The notes: generated by a model from the letters alone, not told the origin. A DNA stretch of 64,000 nucleotides from Gambelia wislizenii (GCA_030847615.1 JAUMIR010000001.1:256187187-256251186); one strand, 5' to 3'; shown: positions 23,592 to 35,211, numbered from the stretch's first letter. Made by a program: numbers and translations.

Positions 23592-24394
23592 TGTCAGGGG
23601 ATGATAGGACCCTCAGTCACCGACAGAAGCCAAAAAATATCTCAGCAGACGTAGCAGCAACCCGTTCCCAAGGAAACTCACACACAGAGTGTTTTGATGT
23701 CCAAATAAACAAGAGGCACTTTTATTTTCAAGTTCAAGCAGTTGTAATATATACAGATATTTAGGACTTTTTCGGATGAAGTTTTATAACGCTAGCAGCC
23801 TCGTCCCTGTTGCGAGGCTGCTGCGCTGCAGGGTGTCCCTTTCGGATGACGCTCTGCCCTGCTGATCCTCTGCCGATACTGTTGCGTAACCACGGGGACA
23901 CAGCAGCGTTATATTTGGCGGTTTTCTAATCACGATCAACTTCTGTGATTAGAAAACCGCCAAATATAACGCTGCTGCGTCCCCGCGGTTATGCAACAGT
24001 ATGGGCAGAGGATCAGCAGGGCAGAGCGTCATCTGAAAGGGATGCCCTGCAGCGCAGCAGCCTCACAACGGGGACGAGGCTGTTAGCGTTATAAAACCTC
24101 ATCCAAAAAAGTCCATACACTCAACAAACTGCTTCGCCAGACATCCAAGAATCGTAAGAAGAGAATGAGGTCTGAACTTAGCCTTCTTTTATACAAGTTA
24201 CAGGGCATTGGCTTACTCAACCACATGGGTGCATTACATCAGATCTTGCACTCCAGAAGCTATGCCCTCCACTAACCCTCTTCTGCAGCTGTGGGCTCAA
24301 AGCTAGCTTGACTTGGCAGTTCCTTGGCCTCTGCCAGTATGACTCAGCAGTTGTTCGGCCATTTTCTCTGGAGTTCAGTTTCTAGCTCCTGACA
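23592..24394 (-). mobile_element. Solo LTR with 5-bp target duplication
   Basis: Begins TGTCAGGGG and ends CTCCTGACA, flanked by GTGTT on both sides (23587-23591, 24395-24399). In minus orientation there is a TATAAAAG box near 24186-24194 and an AAAATAAA polyadenylation-like site near 23718-23726. No internal retroviral or Gypsy genes remain, so it is a recombined solo LTR. Without the palindrome inside, it is about 450 bp. Confidence 0.8.
23764..24114. mobile_element. Near-perfect 351-bp palindrome (fold-back MITE)
   Basis: Arms of about 165-170 bp run from GGACTTTTTCGGATGA to the centre near 23940 and back to TCATCCAAAAAAGTCC. They differ at about ten positions. The loop is only about 10 bases. 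It interrupts the solo LTR. The target duplication is unclear, so the superfamily is not assigned. Confidence 0.9.
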
Positions 24395-24759
24395 GTGTTT
24401 GTGTAGTGTGGTTTGTGTGTTGCATGGTGTGTGTGTGTGTGTGTGTGCACGTGTGGTTGCATGGTGGTGGTGGGGCTTTCACATCCTGGCGCATGTGGTA
24501 TGTGTGTGTCGAGCATTGTGTGTATGTCTATGTGTCTGTGTGTACGCACAGTTGCATGGTGGTGGCAGAGTGGCTCTTGGCATGAAATTAGCCATTATAG
24601 TTGATTTAAAAGGCTACATATTAATGCGTCAAATAATCGTACTCTTGACATGTTTCCTAAGTGGCCAATCAGCAGAATGGGAACGGAAACATAGAATCAT
24701 ACGGAAGCTTTTATATTTGTAGATAACGGTGTATGTTACTCTGGGTATAGCTAATACAT

Positions 24760-26213
24760 ATATATTCTTCCTATGTTGGTGTGTATAGGAGAGTATGAAC
24801 ACACTTGAGAACAAAAACTAATGTGGCTAGTTTCAGCGAATTATTCCTCTTTCACAGTGTCAAAGAAATTATGTGTATGGGAGAGAATGATATTGTTCTT
24901 CAATACAGTTTTTTTAGTTTTCTAACATGGCTTTGGGAATCAAAACTGAAGAACAAAGGACATATGCATAGCGGCTTCTTGGTTTATGAAGTTTACATTT
25001 GAGAACCAAAACATGCTAAGACAAGTGCAGATTGGCATCTGAGCTTGTATGTGATACAACCTCAGAAATTGCTGCCGCTGCGCAGTGGCAAAAATTATCA
25101 TGAGTCTTGCTCACCAGTTTCTCCTGCTGCATAGCCTCCCTCACAGCCAAAGAGGCAGAGGCGGCTATTCAGATCTTTTCCAGCAAAGAAAACATGTCAA
25201 GGGAAAGCAGAATGGCTTGCTTCTCTTTCCACTTTCTCCCTCTGTGTATATCTTCAGGGGAATATAGTGGTCATTTAACACCAGGAGCTGCATTTTAGTT
25301 AAAAGAACAAGTGACTGTGGTTTTTTATATACACTGAAAGTGATATGTGATATGCATGTCCTGAAATGTGAATGTGAAATTACTGACATTTGGAGAAAAT
25401 TCATCCAGATTTCTGTTCACATTCTTTAAACATTTGTTTGGCTATGTCTTGATGCCTAATGTAACAGAGCAGATGGATTTTAGAAGGATGGAAGTCTTTT
25501 TATCAAAAAATGAGAACAGGTCTGGAAAGGAGAAATTCCATGTGTGAGGACCATAGAAGTGTTTTTCTAAAAACTGAACAAGGCAATATTCAGTATTACA
25601 TTTAACAGAAGAGCAAACCTTACAGGAATTGATGAAAGATGGATTGGTAATCTGTCTTGTTTTGCGTTGGTTGGGTTATCACACAATAGCTGTCAAGAGT
25701 GTTTTAGGCTTAGTGTAGGATGACTGTGTGATGTTGTTTCTAGGGAAACTGGTGGTGAGTGTATGTAAAAAGGTAAAGAAATCTGTTCTCAAGACAAGCA
25801 CAAACAATACTTGTATCACACTGAATTGCTTTATAAAATACTCTTTATTGTTGTACTGTATTTTCTTCTGTTTAATTCTGTTTTCAGAGACTTAGAATGA
25901 TGTATTATTCTTTGTAATACATTCTTTCTTTGTATTCTTTGAAATGTTGTTTATATTAACTGGATAAACGACTGTTGTTTCATTTAGGTATTGTAAAAAT
26001 TTTCCCTGTGGTGCACACATTTTTTATTTTGACTTGGTGTAGGTCAATTCCAAACACACACACACACACAGTGTCCATGTTATGTGGTAATTACTTTGCT
26101 ATAGGTTCATTTTTATGTTGGTGATAAATAGGTATGAGACAGAAATTTGTATGCACTGTACATACTATTACTGATAAATGAAGAGTACCTGTGAATGACT
26201 GTAGTAACTTTGT
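24760..26213. other. Intron 1 stretch without recognised content
   Basis: AT-rich; a short (CA)n run at 26055-26070. No exon or named repeat seen. Confidence 0.45.
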
Positions 26214-26214
26214 A

Positions 26215-26902
26215 CAGTTGTCCCTCCACATTTGCAGCTTTTACTCTTGCGGTTTTGATTATTCACAGTTTGCTCAGCAAGCACCCCATTTAAATCAGCA
26301 TTTTAGCCCCCCGCCACCCTTCCCAAAGCTGCGATTGAGCTTTCCAAGCCTTGTTGCGGCTTTGGGAGGGTGGGTGGTGGCTGAAAAGCCTCTCTGCCAT
26401 GCTCCCTCCACCCCTCCCAACCTTCCCGAGGCAGCTCCATGACTTCAAAGACCAGGAGCCCCCTCGGGAAGGCCGGGGAGAGGACGGCCAGCCGCTTTAC
26501 CGCCCCCCGCCTCCCTCTCCAGCCTTCCCAAGGTGGCTCCAGGGTTTCAAAGATCCAGAGCCCCCTTGGGACGGCCGGGGAGAAGCCGGCCAGCCACCTG
26601 CCCACCCGCCCCAGCCTTCCCAAGGCGGCTCTGGGGCTTCAAAGCCTCGGAGCCACTTCAGGAAGGCCAGGGGGAGGCCGGCCGACCTCCCAGCCACCGC
26701 GACCCCGAACTTCCTGAAGTGTGTATAGGGCTTGAGAGCCCCATAGCCGCTTCTGGAAGCGCAGGAGGCAGCAGGGGGGTGGCAGCCAGGCAGGAGGAGG
26801 CCTTTGGAAGGGCTGGAGGGCATTTTTATTTGTGTTTTTTCACATTTGCGGGGGTCTCAAGACCCTAACCCCCGCAAATGTGGAGGGACTACTGGACTAC
26901 TG
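26215..26902 (+). mobile_element. TA-flanked element with GC-rich internal minisatellite
   Basis: Left end CAGTTGTCCCTCCACATTTG, right end TGGAGGGACTACTG-like, TA on both sides. The interior (26320-26800) consists of degenerate units of about 75-80 bp with 'ccttcccaaggcggctc' and 'cttcaaag' motifs. Open frames of 83-125 codons on both strands follow from the repeats. Confidence 0.75.
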
Positions 26903-26904
26903 TA

Positions 26905-27900
26905 TTCTGCAACTTATTACACTTTCATTAATGGTGGGATGAATCAGAACCGTACTACCATTTTTTGCTTTGGTGTATTAACTGTGGAACTATATTGGGA
27001 GATTACAGAGGGATGTACTGTAAGTTATTTTTATTTCCTTACTATTTCCCACTGTAATAATGTTGTGAAGTGACTGCTTTTGTATTTGAAGCTAAATGCT
27101 CAGAGGTTTATTTTTCTTTGACCCATAGTTGCTTCAGTGTGTATTTGGAGACTTAAAAGAATCAGATGGGCATTAGGCACAGTGTTCAACAATTTTATTC
27201 AGAGCATCAGTGAGAAATCTTGAGGGTTGTGCTATTACTGCCTTTTTTTCATTGGGTATGTATAAAATAATGGAGTTGTATTTGCATTGTGGTTTGTCTT
27301 GACAGGTGTTTAGGATTTCTGTTACTGTGCCAAAATTTCTTGATTCACAGTGAAGCACTTGTGGCATGGTTTTCATCTTTAAAAGTTATGTTGTATAATC
27401 ATACATTTCTTGTGATGTGCACTCTCCTAACTATTTTTGTTTTAATAAAATATTGCTTTGCTGCCTCTTAGTTGTGCTTCCTAAACTGATGTTTTTGTTT
27501 TTGTCATTATGCTGCCTCTGCAGCATTCATGGTCTCATCTGCTATATGGGTTTTGTGGTAATATTTAGATGCCAGGGTGGGGGGAAGCTTGCAGCAATGC
27601 CAGCAACTACGGTTCCAGCGGGAATCACAGAGGTATGCTGTACTGTGCTTTCCCCATCTTGCTCTCTCTCAGCATTATGTTGGCCACAGAAATATAGCTA
27701 CCTCTCTGATGGGATCTTGCTAGAAGATCCACATTGTGTGGCTTCAGGAAAGTCAGTAGCTGAAAAGATAGAAGAAAACTGATCTGTTCAATTCCCCTTT
27801 TTGATATGATTCCACATTTTGCTCAGATTATCTTCCTTGTGTGTCATCCCGTTGTTGTTGTTGCTGTTGTTGTTGTTATTATTATTATTACTATTATTAT
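26905..27900. other. Intron 1 stretch without recognised content
   Basis: AT-rich; ends in (TTG)n and (TTA)n runs at 27850-27902. No supported exon. Confidence 0.45.
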
Positions 27901-27902
27901 TA

Positions 27903-28485
27903 CAGGCATCCCTTCATATTCGCCGCGCAGTTTTATGTATTCACGGTTTGTCGTCCTTCTCCCCCCCCCCCCAGGGAGACTGCAGCAATGAGGGTGCGGC
28001 AAGAGGAGCAGCTGCTGCCGTCACCTTGGCTGCCTCTTTTACTCGGAGGTTTTGGAGGTGGCTGAGAGGTGAGGGAAGTGAGGGAACTCCAGCCGCCTCA
28101 GGGGCTTGGCTCCATTTGGGGTGGGGAGCCAAGGCGCCCAACTCCCCACTCTCCCGGGGCTTGGCTTCATTTGGGGTGGGGAGCCAAGCCCTGGGAGAGC
28201 GGGGAGTTCAGGTTTTAAGAGCCCAACTCCCTGCTCTCCTGGGGCTTGGCTCCGTTTGGGGTGGGGAGCCAAGCCTCAGGAGAGCAGGGAGTTTGGATTT
28301 AAAGCAGCTGCTGAGGCATGGTGGGGGTAGTGGCAGCAGCAGCGGCTGCATGGTGGTGGTGATGGGGCAAGCGAAGGTGGTGGTGGAGGAGGAGGAGGAG
28401 TTCTGGCAGGCCTATTTTTATTTGCAGTTTTTTCATTTTTGTAGGGGTCTTCCGCCCTTAACGCCCATGAATATGAAGGGATGAG
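27903..28485 (+). mobile_element. TA-flanked element with hairpin minisatellite
   Basis: Left end CAGGCATCCCTTCATATTCG, right end CGAATATGAAGGGATGAG-like, TA on both sides. Inside (28090-28300) are three units built on 'ggggcttggctccatttggg', each carrying 'tctccyggggcttgg' and its reverse complement, so each folds as a hairpin. Same architecture as 40799-41852. Confidence 0.75.
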
Positions 28486-28497
28486 TATATTATTATT

Positions 28498-29326
28498 GTG
28501 AAGTCGAAGGCTTTCACAGCCGGCATACATAGATTTTCTTTGTTTTTTTTCCGGGCTGTGAGGCCGTGTTCTGGAATAGTTTTTTTCTGATGTTTTGCCT
28601 GCATCTGTGGCTGGCATCTACAGACCAACAAAGAAAATTCAAGAAATGCTACGCTCAGCGAAGGTCAAAAAAGACCCTCTCACAGCTGCAGGAGTTTACT
28701 GCATACAATGCAGCTGTGAACAAGTTTGCATAGGGACCACTAAACGCAGTGTACAAGCACGAATCAAGGAACATGAGAGACACTGCAGACTGGGCCAGCC
28801 AGAAAAATCAGCAATAGCAGAACATGTTATAAACCAACCTGGACAAAAATTGTTATTTAAAACACAGAAATTCTAGACCAGGCCAACAACTATCATGTCA
28901 GAATGCACAGAGAAGCTATTGAAGTCCACAGACACCTGGACAACTTCAACAGAACAGAAGAAACCCTAAAAGTAAACAAAATCTGGCTCCCAGTTTTAAA
29001 AAACAATAGAATCAAAACTCAATACTTACAAAGGAATTCCACCCAGGGACAAGGGGATTTCCAGGAGATAATGGCCCATCAACCAACCATTAGTCAAACA
29101 GACACTAACAATCCTTGCATTTCTATACCCAGAAACTAACCATTCAGTTACACAAATTTACATATACTCCCCAATAGGGATTCACAATATATAAACTCCA
29201 CACATTCCTACCCAACCATTCTCTGAAGATGGCAGCTGCAGATGCAGGTGAAATGTCAGAAAGAAACTATTCCAGAACGTGGCCTTACAGCCCGGGGGGA
29301 AAAAAACCCAAAGGAATATCTATATT
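28498..29326 (+). mobile_element. Penelope-like element with GIY-YIG endonuclease remnant
   Basis: The frame from 28619 to about 28876 encodes a GIY-YIG-type domain: GVYCIQCSCEQVCIG, then RSVQARIKEHERHCR. After a frameshift it continues to 'RMHREAIEVHRHLDNFN'. This is the C-terminal nuclease of Penelope-like elements. The first 120 bp and the last 105 bp are inverted copies of each other. The reverse transcriptase is absent, so it is a dead 3' fragment. Confidence 0.85.
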
Positions 29327-29359
29327 ATCATTATTATTATTATTATTATTATTGTCATC

Positions 29360-30560
29360 ATCATCCCTGTTACAGTTATAGTTATTTATTTATATCCTAC
29401 CTTTTTCTCAGGACTGAGATTTAAGGCAGCTTATGAAAGTCAAAATAGGTACTGTACAAATAAAAGCTCAAATCAATAAAACATTCAAAAGATAACATAT
29501 ACAGAAGTTATTAATGGAATTTAAAGCAATTTTAAAACATTCCATTAAAAAGCAAGACATAGGAACAGGACAGCATACTACAGTATAGTATTCTTATTGC
29601 AAGTGTCCTTATAAATGGTCAGTTCCCAAAGGTCTGTTTAGATTTTTTTTAAAGAGTCTTAACTTCCTGATGGAAGGACACCGTGGTGGGAGTCAGTTTA
29701 GCTTCTCTGGGAAAGGAGTTCCAGAGCTTTGGGTGCAGCCACTTAGAAAACACTCTAATGTTCCCACCAGAAGTGCTTGTGAGAGTGGTGGAACAGAGAG
29801 ACAGTTTACCCCTGAAGATCTCAACTCCTGAGAAACTTTGTACAGTAGGACCCCCGTATCCACTGCTTTGTTATCCACTGATTCAGTTATCCACAGGCCA
29901 CAAAACAGCACACCTACCATAGAGTCTTCCTAAAAAATGTGTCTTCTCTAGCCATTTTCTAGGTCCTCCAAGGCAACTATGGTATTTTAAACTGGACGTC
30001 CCATTATTTTCAATGGCATTCGCTATTATCCATGGTTTTTGGTATCCATGTGAAGCCCCCAGAACCAATTCCCAGCAGATACAGGGGTCCAACTGTATGG
30101 GAGAATATGGTCCTTCATATAAACTGGACCCAAGACATGTAGAGAGCCTTGTAGGTCATAACTAACATTTTGCATTGTGTCTGGAAACAGACTCGTAAAC
30201 AGTTGAACTGTGTAACAAGGAAGTTGTGTTCTCCCTGTAACCAGCCCCAGTTAACAGTCTGCCTGCAGCTCTTTAGACCAGCCGAAGGTCTAAATAGTCT
30301 TCAAAGGCAGTCCTATGTAGATGCAGTTGGTGCACTGATTTTTAACTGGCATCCGTAAAAACCTGAGTGTTCAGCCTCTGGTGAATCCAAAATTACCCCT
30401 AAACGGCAAACCTACATCTTCACAGGTAGCATAGGCCCATCCAGCAGAGACTGAGTCACCATTCTTTGGTCTTGTCTGGTTTAAATTTCAGTTTGTTCAT
30501 CCGCATCTAATCTATAACCGACGACACACACTGGTTTAGAAGAAAAATAGTTTCTTTAGA
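29360..30560 (-). mobile_element. L2-like LINE 3' region, antisense, split by a MITE
   Basis: Antisense L2-type sequence: tail 'tatttatatcctaccttttt', then 'aaaggagttccagag' and 'ctggaaacagactcg'. It continues on the far side of the MITE at 29843-30095. Frames are degenerate. Confidence 0.65.
29843..30095 (+). mobile_element. TA-flanked MITE, family B
   Basis: CAGTAGGACCCCCGTATCCA at the left, GATACAGGGGTCCAACTG at the right, TA both sides, 253 bp. Other copies at 32892 and 34950. Confidence 0.85.
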
Positions 30561-30689
30561 ATTCAATGGAAAGAAGAAATAGAGTTAGGTGTCATGAGCA
30601 TACTGGTGGCACCAAGCCCCAGTCCTTCAGATAAATTCTCCCAGTGGTTTTATGCGTCTATTAAATAGTATGGTAGATAAGACAACAGG

Positions 30690-30850
30690 AAACAAGGGAG
30701 GGTCTCTAAACAAGCAAAACACCCACTAAGAACTGGGGGGGAGGCTCCAAACAGATAATCAAAAAAGTGTTAATAAAACAGTGAATAATACTGTGAGAAA
30801 CATAAGGGATACAGAACAACAGAAGCCTATAGGCAATGGACTGAATATCA
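30690..30850. repeat. Unclassified repeat, related to 31890-32200
   Basis: Shares 'aaacaagcaaaacacc', 'aaaagtg..aat' and 'acagaacaacagaagcct'-like text with 31890-32020, in the same orientation 1.2 kb downstream. Family unknown. Confidence 0.4.
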
Positions 30851-31023
30851 GTTATGGATGGTTTGCCATGAGAGACTTCACAGGCACGCAGTTAAGGAGT
30901 TGAATAAGAATTCTCCAGCACCCCCTCTTCTGTGTGTCCCTCCAGGAAGGAACAGAGCCACTGTAAAACAATGCTTCTGTATCCCATCTCATAGAGGCAG
31001 CCTGGTTAGATACCATACAATTT

Positions 31024-31150
31024 CAGTGATTCCCACACTCTAGTCTTTTAGGTGTTTTGGACTAAAGCTCCTAGAAGCCTTAGCCACTGATCAAGGATTC
31101 TGGGATCTGAAGTCCAAAGCACCTGGAAGACCAGCGTTTGGGAAACACTG
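31024..31150. mobile_element. Short hAT-like MITE
   Basis: CAGTGATTCCCACACTCTAG at the left is the inverted partner of GCGTTTGGGAAACACTG at the right. The CAGTGWTTCCCA end is typical of hAT elements. No 8-bp target duplication was visible. Confidence 0.55.
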
Positions 31151-31889
31151 TCATAGTTAATCATACTGAAAGCCACTGATAGGTCTGGAAGAAGCTATTT
31201 ACTGAACAGATGCTATTTGCGATCTGATATAGGGATTTTGTTACATAAATTTAAAGCTCTGGTGATATTTTTGCTCAAAGTTTTGTTCTGTTTGCAAATG
31301 TGGATACAGGACTACAAATAAACATAAAACTAAGTGGAAGTTTTAAATAAGAATATAAAAGAAACTGAACATGCAGAAACAATCATTTTAAAAACTGCCA
31401 TATATAAGAAAAAAGTCCTTGCACATAAATACTTTTCATACTGAGCTATATAATAAAAACACATTGTAAATATAATTAGATCATTGGCCTAGCAATGTAA
31501 AGGTAAGATTTCCTATTTATAAAAAAAATCTTGTGCTCTACTGAATTTTTATTTGCGAGAATGAAAGACTATAAGACTACTTAACCGTATTAAGTAATAA
31601 CTTTATTACTGTAAAACACCACCACTGGCATTTGATGCTTGTCTCCTCCTAATACTGTACTGGGGCTTGCAGAAGCAGTCCTTAGAGAGTACCTTGTGAT
31701 GTTCTGCTGCACTACTGTACTAAGAAACATTCCCCAGTGTTTGAGCTGTGTCCAAGAAACGTCACTGTTTCCTCTTTACAGTGATGGTCTTAGCCAAGGC
31801 GCAGCATACGAAGTCAGGGCTTCAGCAGTGAGACACACTGACCTCTCTCCCCAGCAAGTCTTGGTGAAGGTCTAAGTTAAAACACAGGA

Positions 31890-32440
31890 AAACACAAGTG
31901 GGTCTCAAAACAAGCAAAACACCAACTAGGAAACAACAAAGGGGAGTATCCAACAAAAAAGTGAATATAATAATAAATATTGTGAAAAATATACAGAACA
32001 CTGAATAACTGAAGCCTAAACAAAATTAAATATGACTGATAACCAACCATGTATTACAATATAGAACAATACAAACACTACTAAACTTCATAATGATACA
32101 AAACAGAATAATACTAAACACTGTTACTAAGCACTACAAATGTATAGATGAGAAGGACAACTTAACACAAAGAACACAGACCAACCGAGGCCAATAGGCA
32201 ATGAAATATAGCCTATACAGAAAGAACAATTGTATACAGTCCACAAGCCATGTGTCTTTGGCAAAATATGATGATGAGTTGTACAGGCTGTAATGAAGAG
32301 TTGTAGTAAATAACTGCTCCCAGAAAAGTGCAGCTGTTTCAATGAGTCTTCATCAGTAGTTAGATGAAAATAGCATTTTTCATAATTATACAATGGTTGT
32401 AGATGGACTATTACAGACTCCAAAGATGCTGAATGGTATA
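31890..32440. repeat. Unclassified retroelement-like repeat
   Basis: First part matches 30690-30850. The second part contains 'gtgcagctgtttcaatgagt' followed by 'cttcatcag', which resembles the flank of Penelope-type elements. Low certainty. Confidence 0.35.
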
Positions 32441-32465
32441 GAAATTAATCATAGTAAACAAAGTA

Positions 32466-32801
32466 CAGGTTCCCCCCCCCTCGTTTATGCAGGATTGGTA
32501 CCTGCAGTTTCACTTACTTTTGACTAGGGAAAGGGGTCTCTTTAAGCACTGGAGGACCATAGAGTTGTATTGGAGGCGGTTTCTGTAGGCATTGGGAGGT
32601 CTTCCAGTGTGACTATGGTTAAACTTCTGCCAGAAGTTGACTATAGAGTCACTCCAATGCTTAGAGAGGTGTGCTTGCTAGGCATTTTCTAGGTGTGATT
32701 CTGTGGTCTAATATGGCTGTTCACTATTTTATGCAGTTTCATGTATCTGTGGTAAGTCTGGAAATGTATCCCCTGTGTGAATGGGGGTGTGGGTCAATCT
32801 G
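32466..32801. mobile_element. Diverged TA-flanked MITE
   Basis: TA precedes CAGGTTCCCCCCC and TA follows GGGTCAATCTG. The interior has 'gcattttctagg', shared with family B. Ends only weakly match each other. Confidence 0.5.
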
Positions 32802-32891
32802 TATAACAAAAACTAAATATAAAGCGGAGATTTAGTAAACTCACCACCTCATAGATGAAGCAAGCAGTATTTGCATTTGTAAAGTCGCATA

Positions 32892-33144
32892 CAGTAGGAC
32901 CCCCGTATCCACTGATTCATTATCTACTGATTCAATTATCCATGGGACACAAAACAGCACACCTACCATAGAGTCTTCCTTGAAAATGTGCCCTCTCTAG
33001 CCATTTTCTAGGTCCTCCAAGGCAACTCTAATGTATTTAAAACTGGAAGTCCCATTATTTTCAGTGGTGTTCGCTATTATCCATGGTTTTCAGTATCCAC
33101 ACCTCCCCCAGAACCCATCCCCAGCGGATACAGGGGTCCTACTG
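32892..33144 (+). mobile_element. TA-flanked MITE, family B
   Basis: CAGTAGGACCCCCGTATCCA at the left, ACAGGGGTCCTACTG at the right, TA both sides, 253 bp, the same length as the copy at 29843. Confidence 0.85.
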
Positions 33145-34092
33145 TATACAAGTGTGGAAGTTACCACTTTTATACAAATCAACCTAAGTTTTATGCAAAT
33201 CTTTTTATACAACTTTTATACAAATCAACCTGAACAGAACAGGTAGCATGATAGAAGAGTGGTGGAGTTTTTAGATGACTAATCAAAGGCATAAGTCAGA
33301 TAAGCTAATGTGCACAATCTTGAATAATGGAAAGAACATTGTAGGAGCATTCCTCTTCAAAAATAAGTGGCAGAAAGTAGAACTAGACCATATAAGAAAC
33401 TAAAAAAAGACAACAAGGTTTGAGGAAACCAAATGGAAAAAGAAATGAGGGAATTGTACCCAATTAACTCTTTGCTGAGCAGGATGAAGCTTTTAGAACA
33501 GCTGCCATTTTGGACTTTTTGCAGTAAGGCAGAGGGATAAAGCACTATTTTGTTTGCTTGCTACCACTGAGATTTGTTTAAATGTCATTAAATTCATCTG
33601 GGAAATCTCCCTTTACGTTATATTCAGGCTCTGACTTTGTATACTTATTTGTCTTGTTTAATTGGGTGTAAGTGGGGTGGTGGTGGATATTTTTAAAAGA
33701 ATAGTCATACTTAATCTTTCTTTCCGCCAAACACCCTTGCCTCCTTTGCAAGATTCTGGAGGAACAATGGAGCTTAGAGCCTGCAACTGTAGACGGTTAT
33801 TTCTAGCCATCTGCTGGAATGGGGGATTGGAAGGGGGGATTTTTGTGTTCTTCTATGCTCTTGTTGGTGTCATGTTGATTTCAGGATGACAGATAGCAAA
33901 ATTAATACCTGTTCAGTTCTAATCACAAGTTATAATGCTGGATAAATTAAGATTGATTTCTGCCAATGTCAGTGGGTTAAGATCTTGGAAAAATTGAAAG
34001 AGCACCTTAAAAACTTTGAACATGAGGTTTTATGGTATAATCTTATTACATGATATACACAAACATAACAAAGTTAAAAATACTGTATATTA

Positions 34093-34310
34093 CAGTGGGT
34101 CCTTGGTATCTGCTAGGGTTTGGTTCCAGGACCCTTCAAGGGTACCAAAATTAAGCCCCATTATATACAATAGCGTAGTAAAATGGCATCCCTTATATAA
34201 AATGGCAAACAGCAAAGTTTGCTTTTGGGGATTCTTTTTTTCTGAATATTTTCGAGCCTTGGTTGGTTAAATATGTGGATATACAACCTGTGGATATGGA
34301 GGCCTGATTG
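34093..34310 (+). mobile_element. TA-flanked MITE, family A, diverged
   Basis: CAGTGGGTCCTTGGTATC at the left, ATGGAGGCCTGATTG at the right, TA both sides. The core 'gtttggttccaggaccc' and 'cttatataaaatggcaaa' identify the family. Older than the other copies. Confidence 0.75.
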
Positions 34311-34949
34311 TACAATATCCCAGCTTAGTTGTTAAGATCGGTCTCTGGCGTGAATTATTCCTACTATTTTCAGTGTTTTCTTATAACTTCTCTGTCAATT
34401 CTGTTTTCATTTCTTTGTGCTTGTTGCCGAGTGTTCTGAGGTAACTGTGAACATGGTTGCTAATGGAAATTCAGAGATAAGCCTGCAGCTGCAAAGTTGG
34501 TTTGGGAAAAATGGGATGGACGTTGTACGGGAAGAGGAGGTCAGGGGATGATGGATAACCAATAGTATTGAAGCCTATCAGATTTCATAAATTGCATTAT
34601 GCTTTTAGTATACTGTCTGCCCTCTAAGTTTCAATTCTGAGTAACAACCTTGTATAATATGCTCTCTAGATTTCTGTGCCAATAAAGTTTTCTGATTAAC
34701 TCTGAAACTGATGGTCACTGTGTCTGGGAATGCAAGTATATGACATTAGCAGAGCAGTACTCTGCTGGTGGGTCTTCTAAGGTGAGGGGAAACAGTAGTA
34801 CTTACCATGAAATCATGCCCCCTACAGATATATGATATTTTACTGGACCAAAACAGAAGATTCATTTTTGTTCAGAGGAATCTTGGAGATTAAAAAAAAA
34901 ACTTACAGTGGGATCATACTAGCAATTAAAAAAAATTAAAACTCAGTTA

Positions 34950-35211
34950 CAGTAGGACCCCCGTATCCAAAGGGGATTGGTTCCAGGGGTCCCTGTGGAT
35001 ACCGAAAACCACGGATAACAGCGAACGCCATTGAAAAGAACAGGACTTCCAGTTTAAAATACCATAGAGTTGCCTTGGAGGACCTAGAAAATGTCTAGAG
35101 AGGATGCTTCTCTAGGCATTTTCTAGGAAGTTCTATGGTAGGTGTGCTGTTTTGTGTCCCGCGGATAACTGAATCAATGGATAATGAACCCGCAGATACG
35201 GGGTCCTACTG
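34950..35211 (-). mobile_element. TA-flanked MITE, family B
   Basis: CAGTAGGACCCCCGTATCC at the left and ACGGGGTCCTACTG at the right, TA both sides. The interior runs opposite to the copies at 29843 and 32892. Confidence 0.85.

Larger units (their letters stand above)
22532..24754 (+). mobile_element. Helitron-like non-autonomous element, copy 1
   Basis: Starts A|TCTTAATATATAATTCTC and ends GGGTATAGCTAA|T, matching the Helitron rule (TC...CTRR between A and T). A second copy at 56167-57268 has the same ends: A|TC at the left, CTAG|T at the right. Inside are a CCAAT-rich segment, a GC-rich minisatellite, GT-rich arrays and a later solo LTR. No Rep/helicase is present. A convincing 3' hairpin was not confirmed. 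Confidence 0.6.

Noticed and set aside
26303..26868. Overlapping open frames of 80-125 codons on both strands
   Set aside because: They follow from tandem GC-rich units inside a TA-flanked element.
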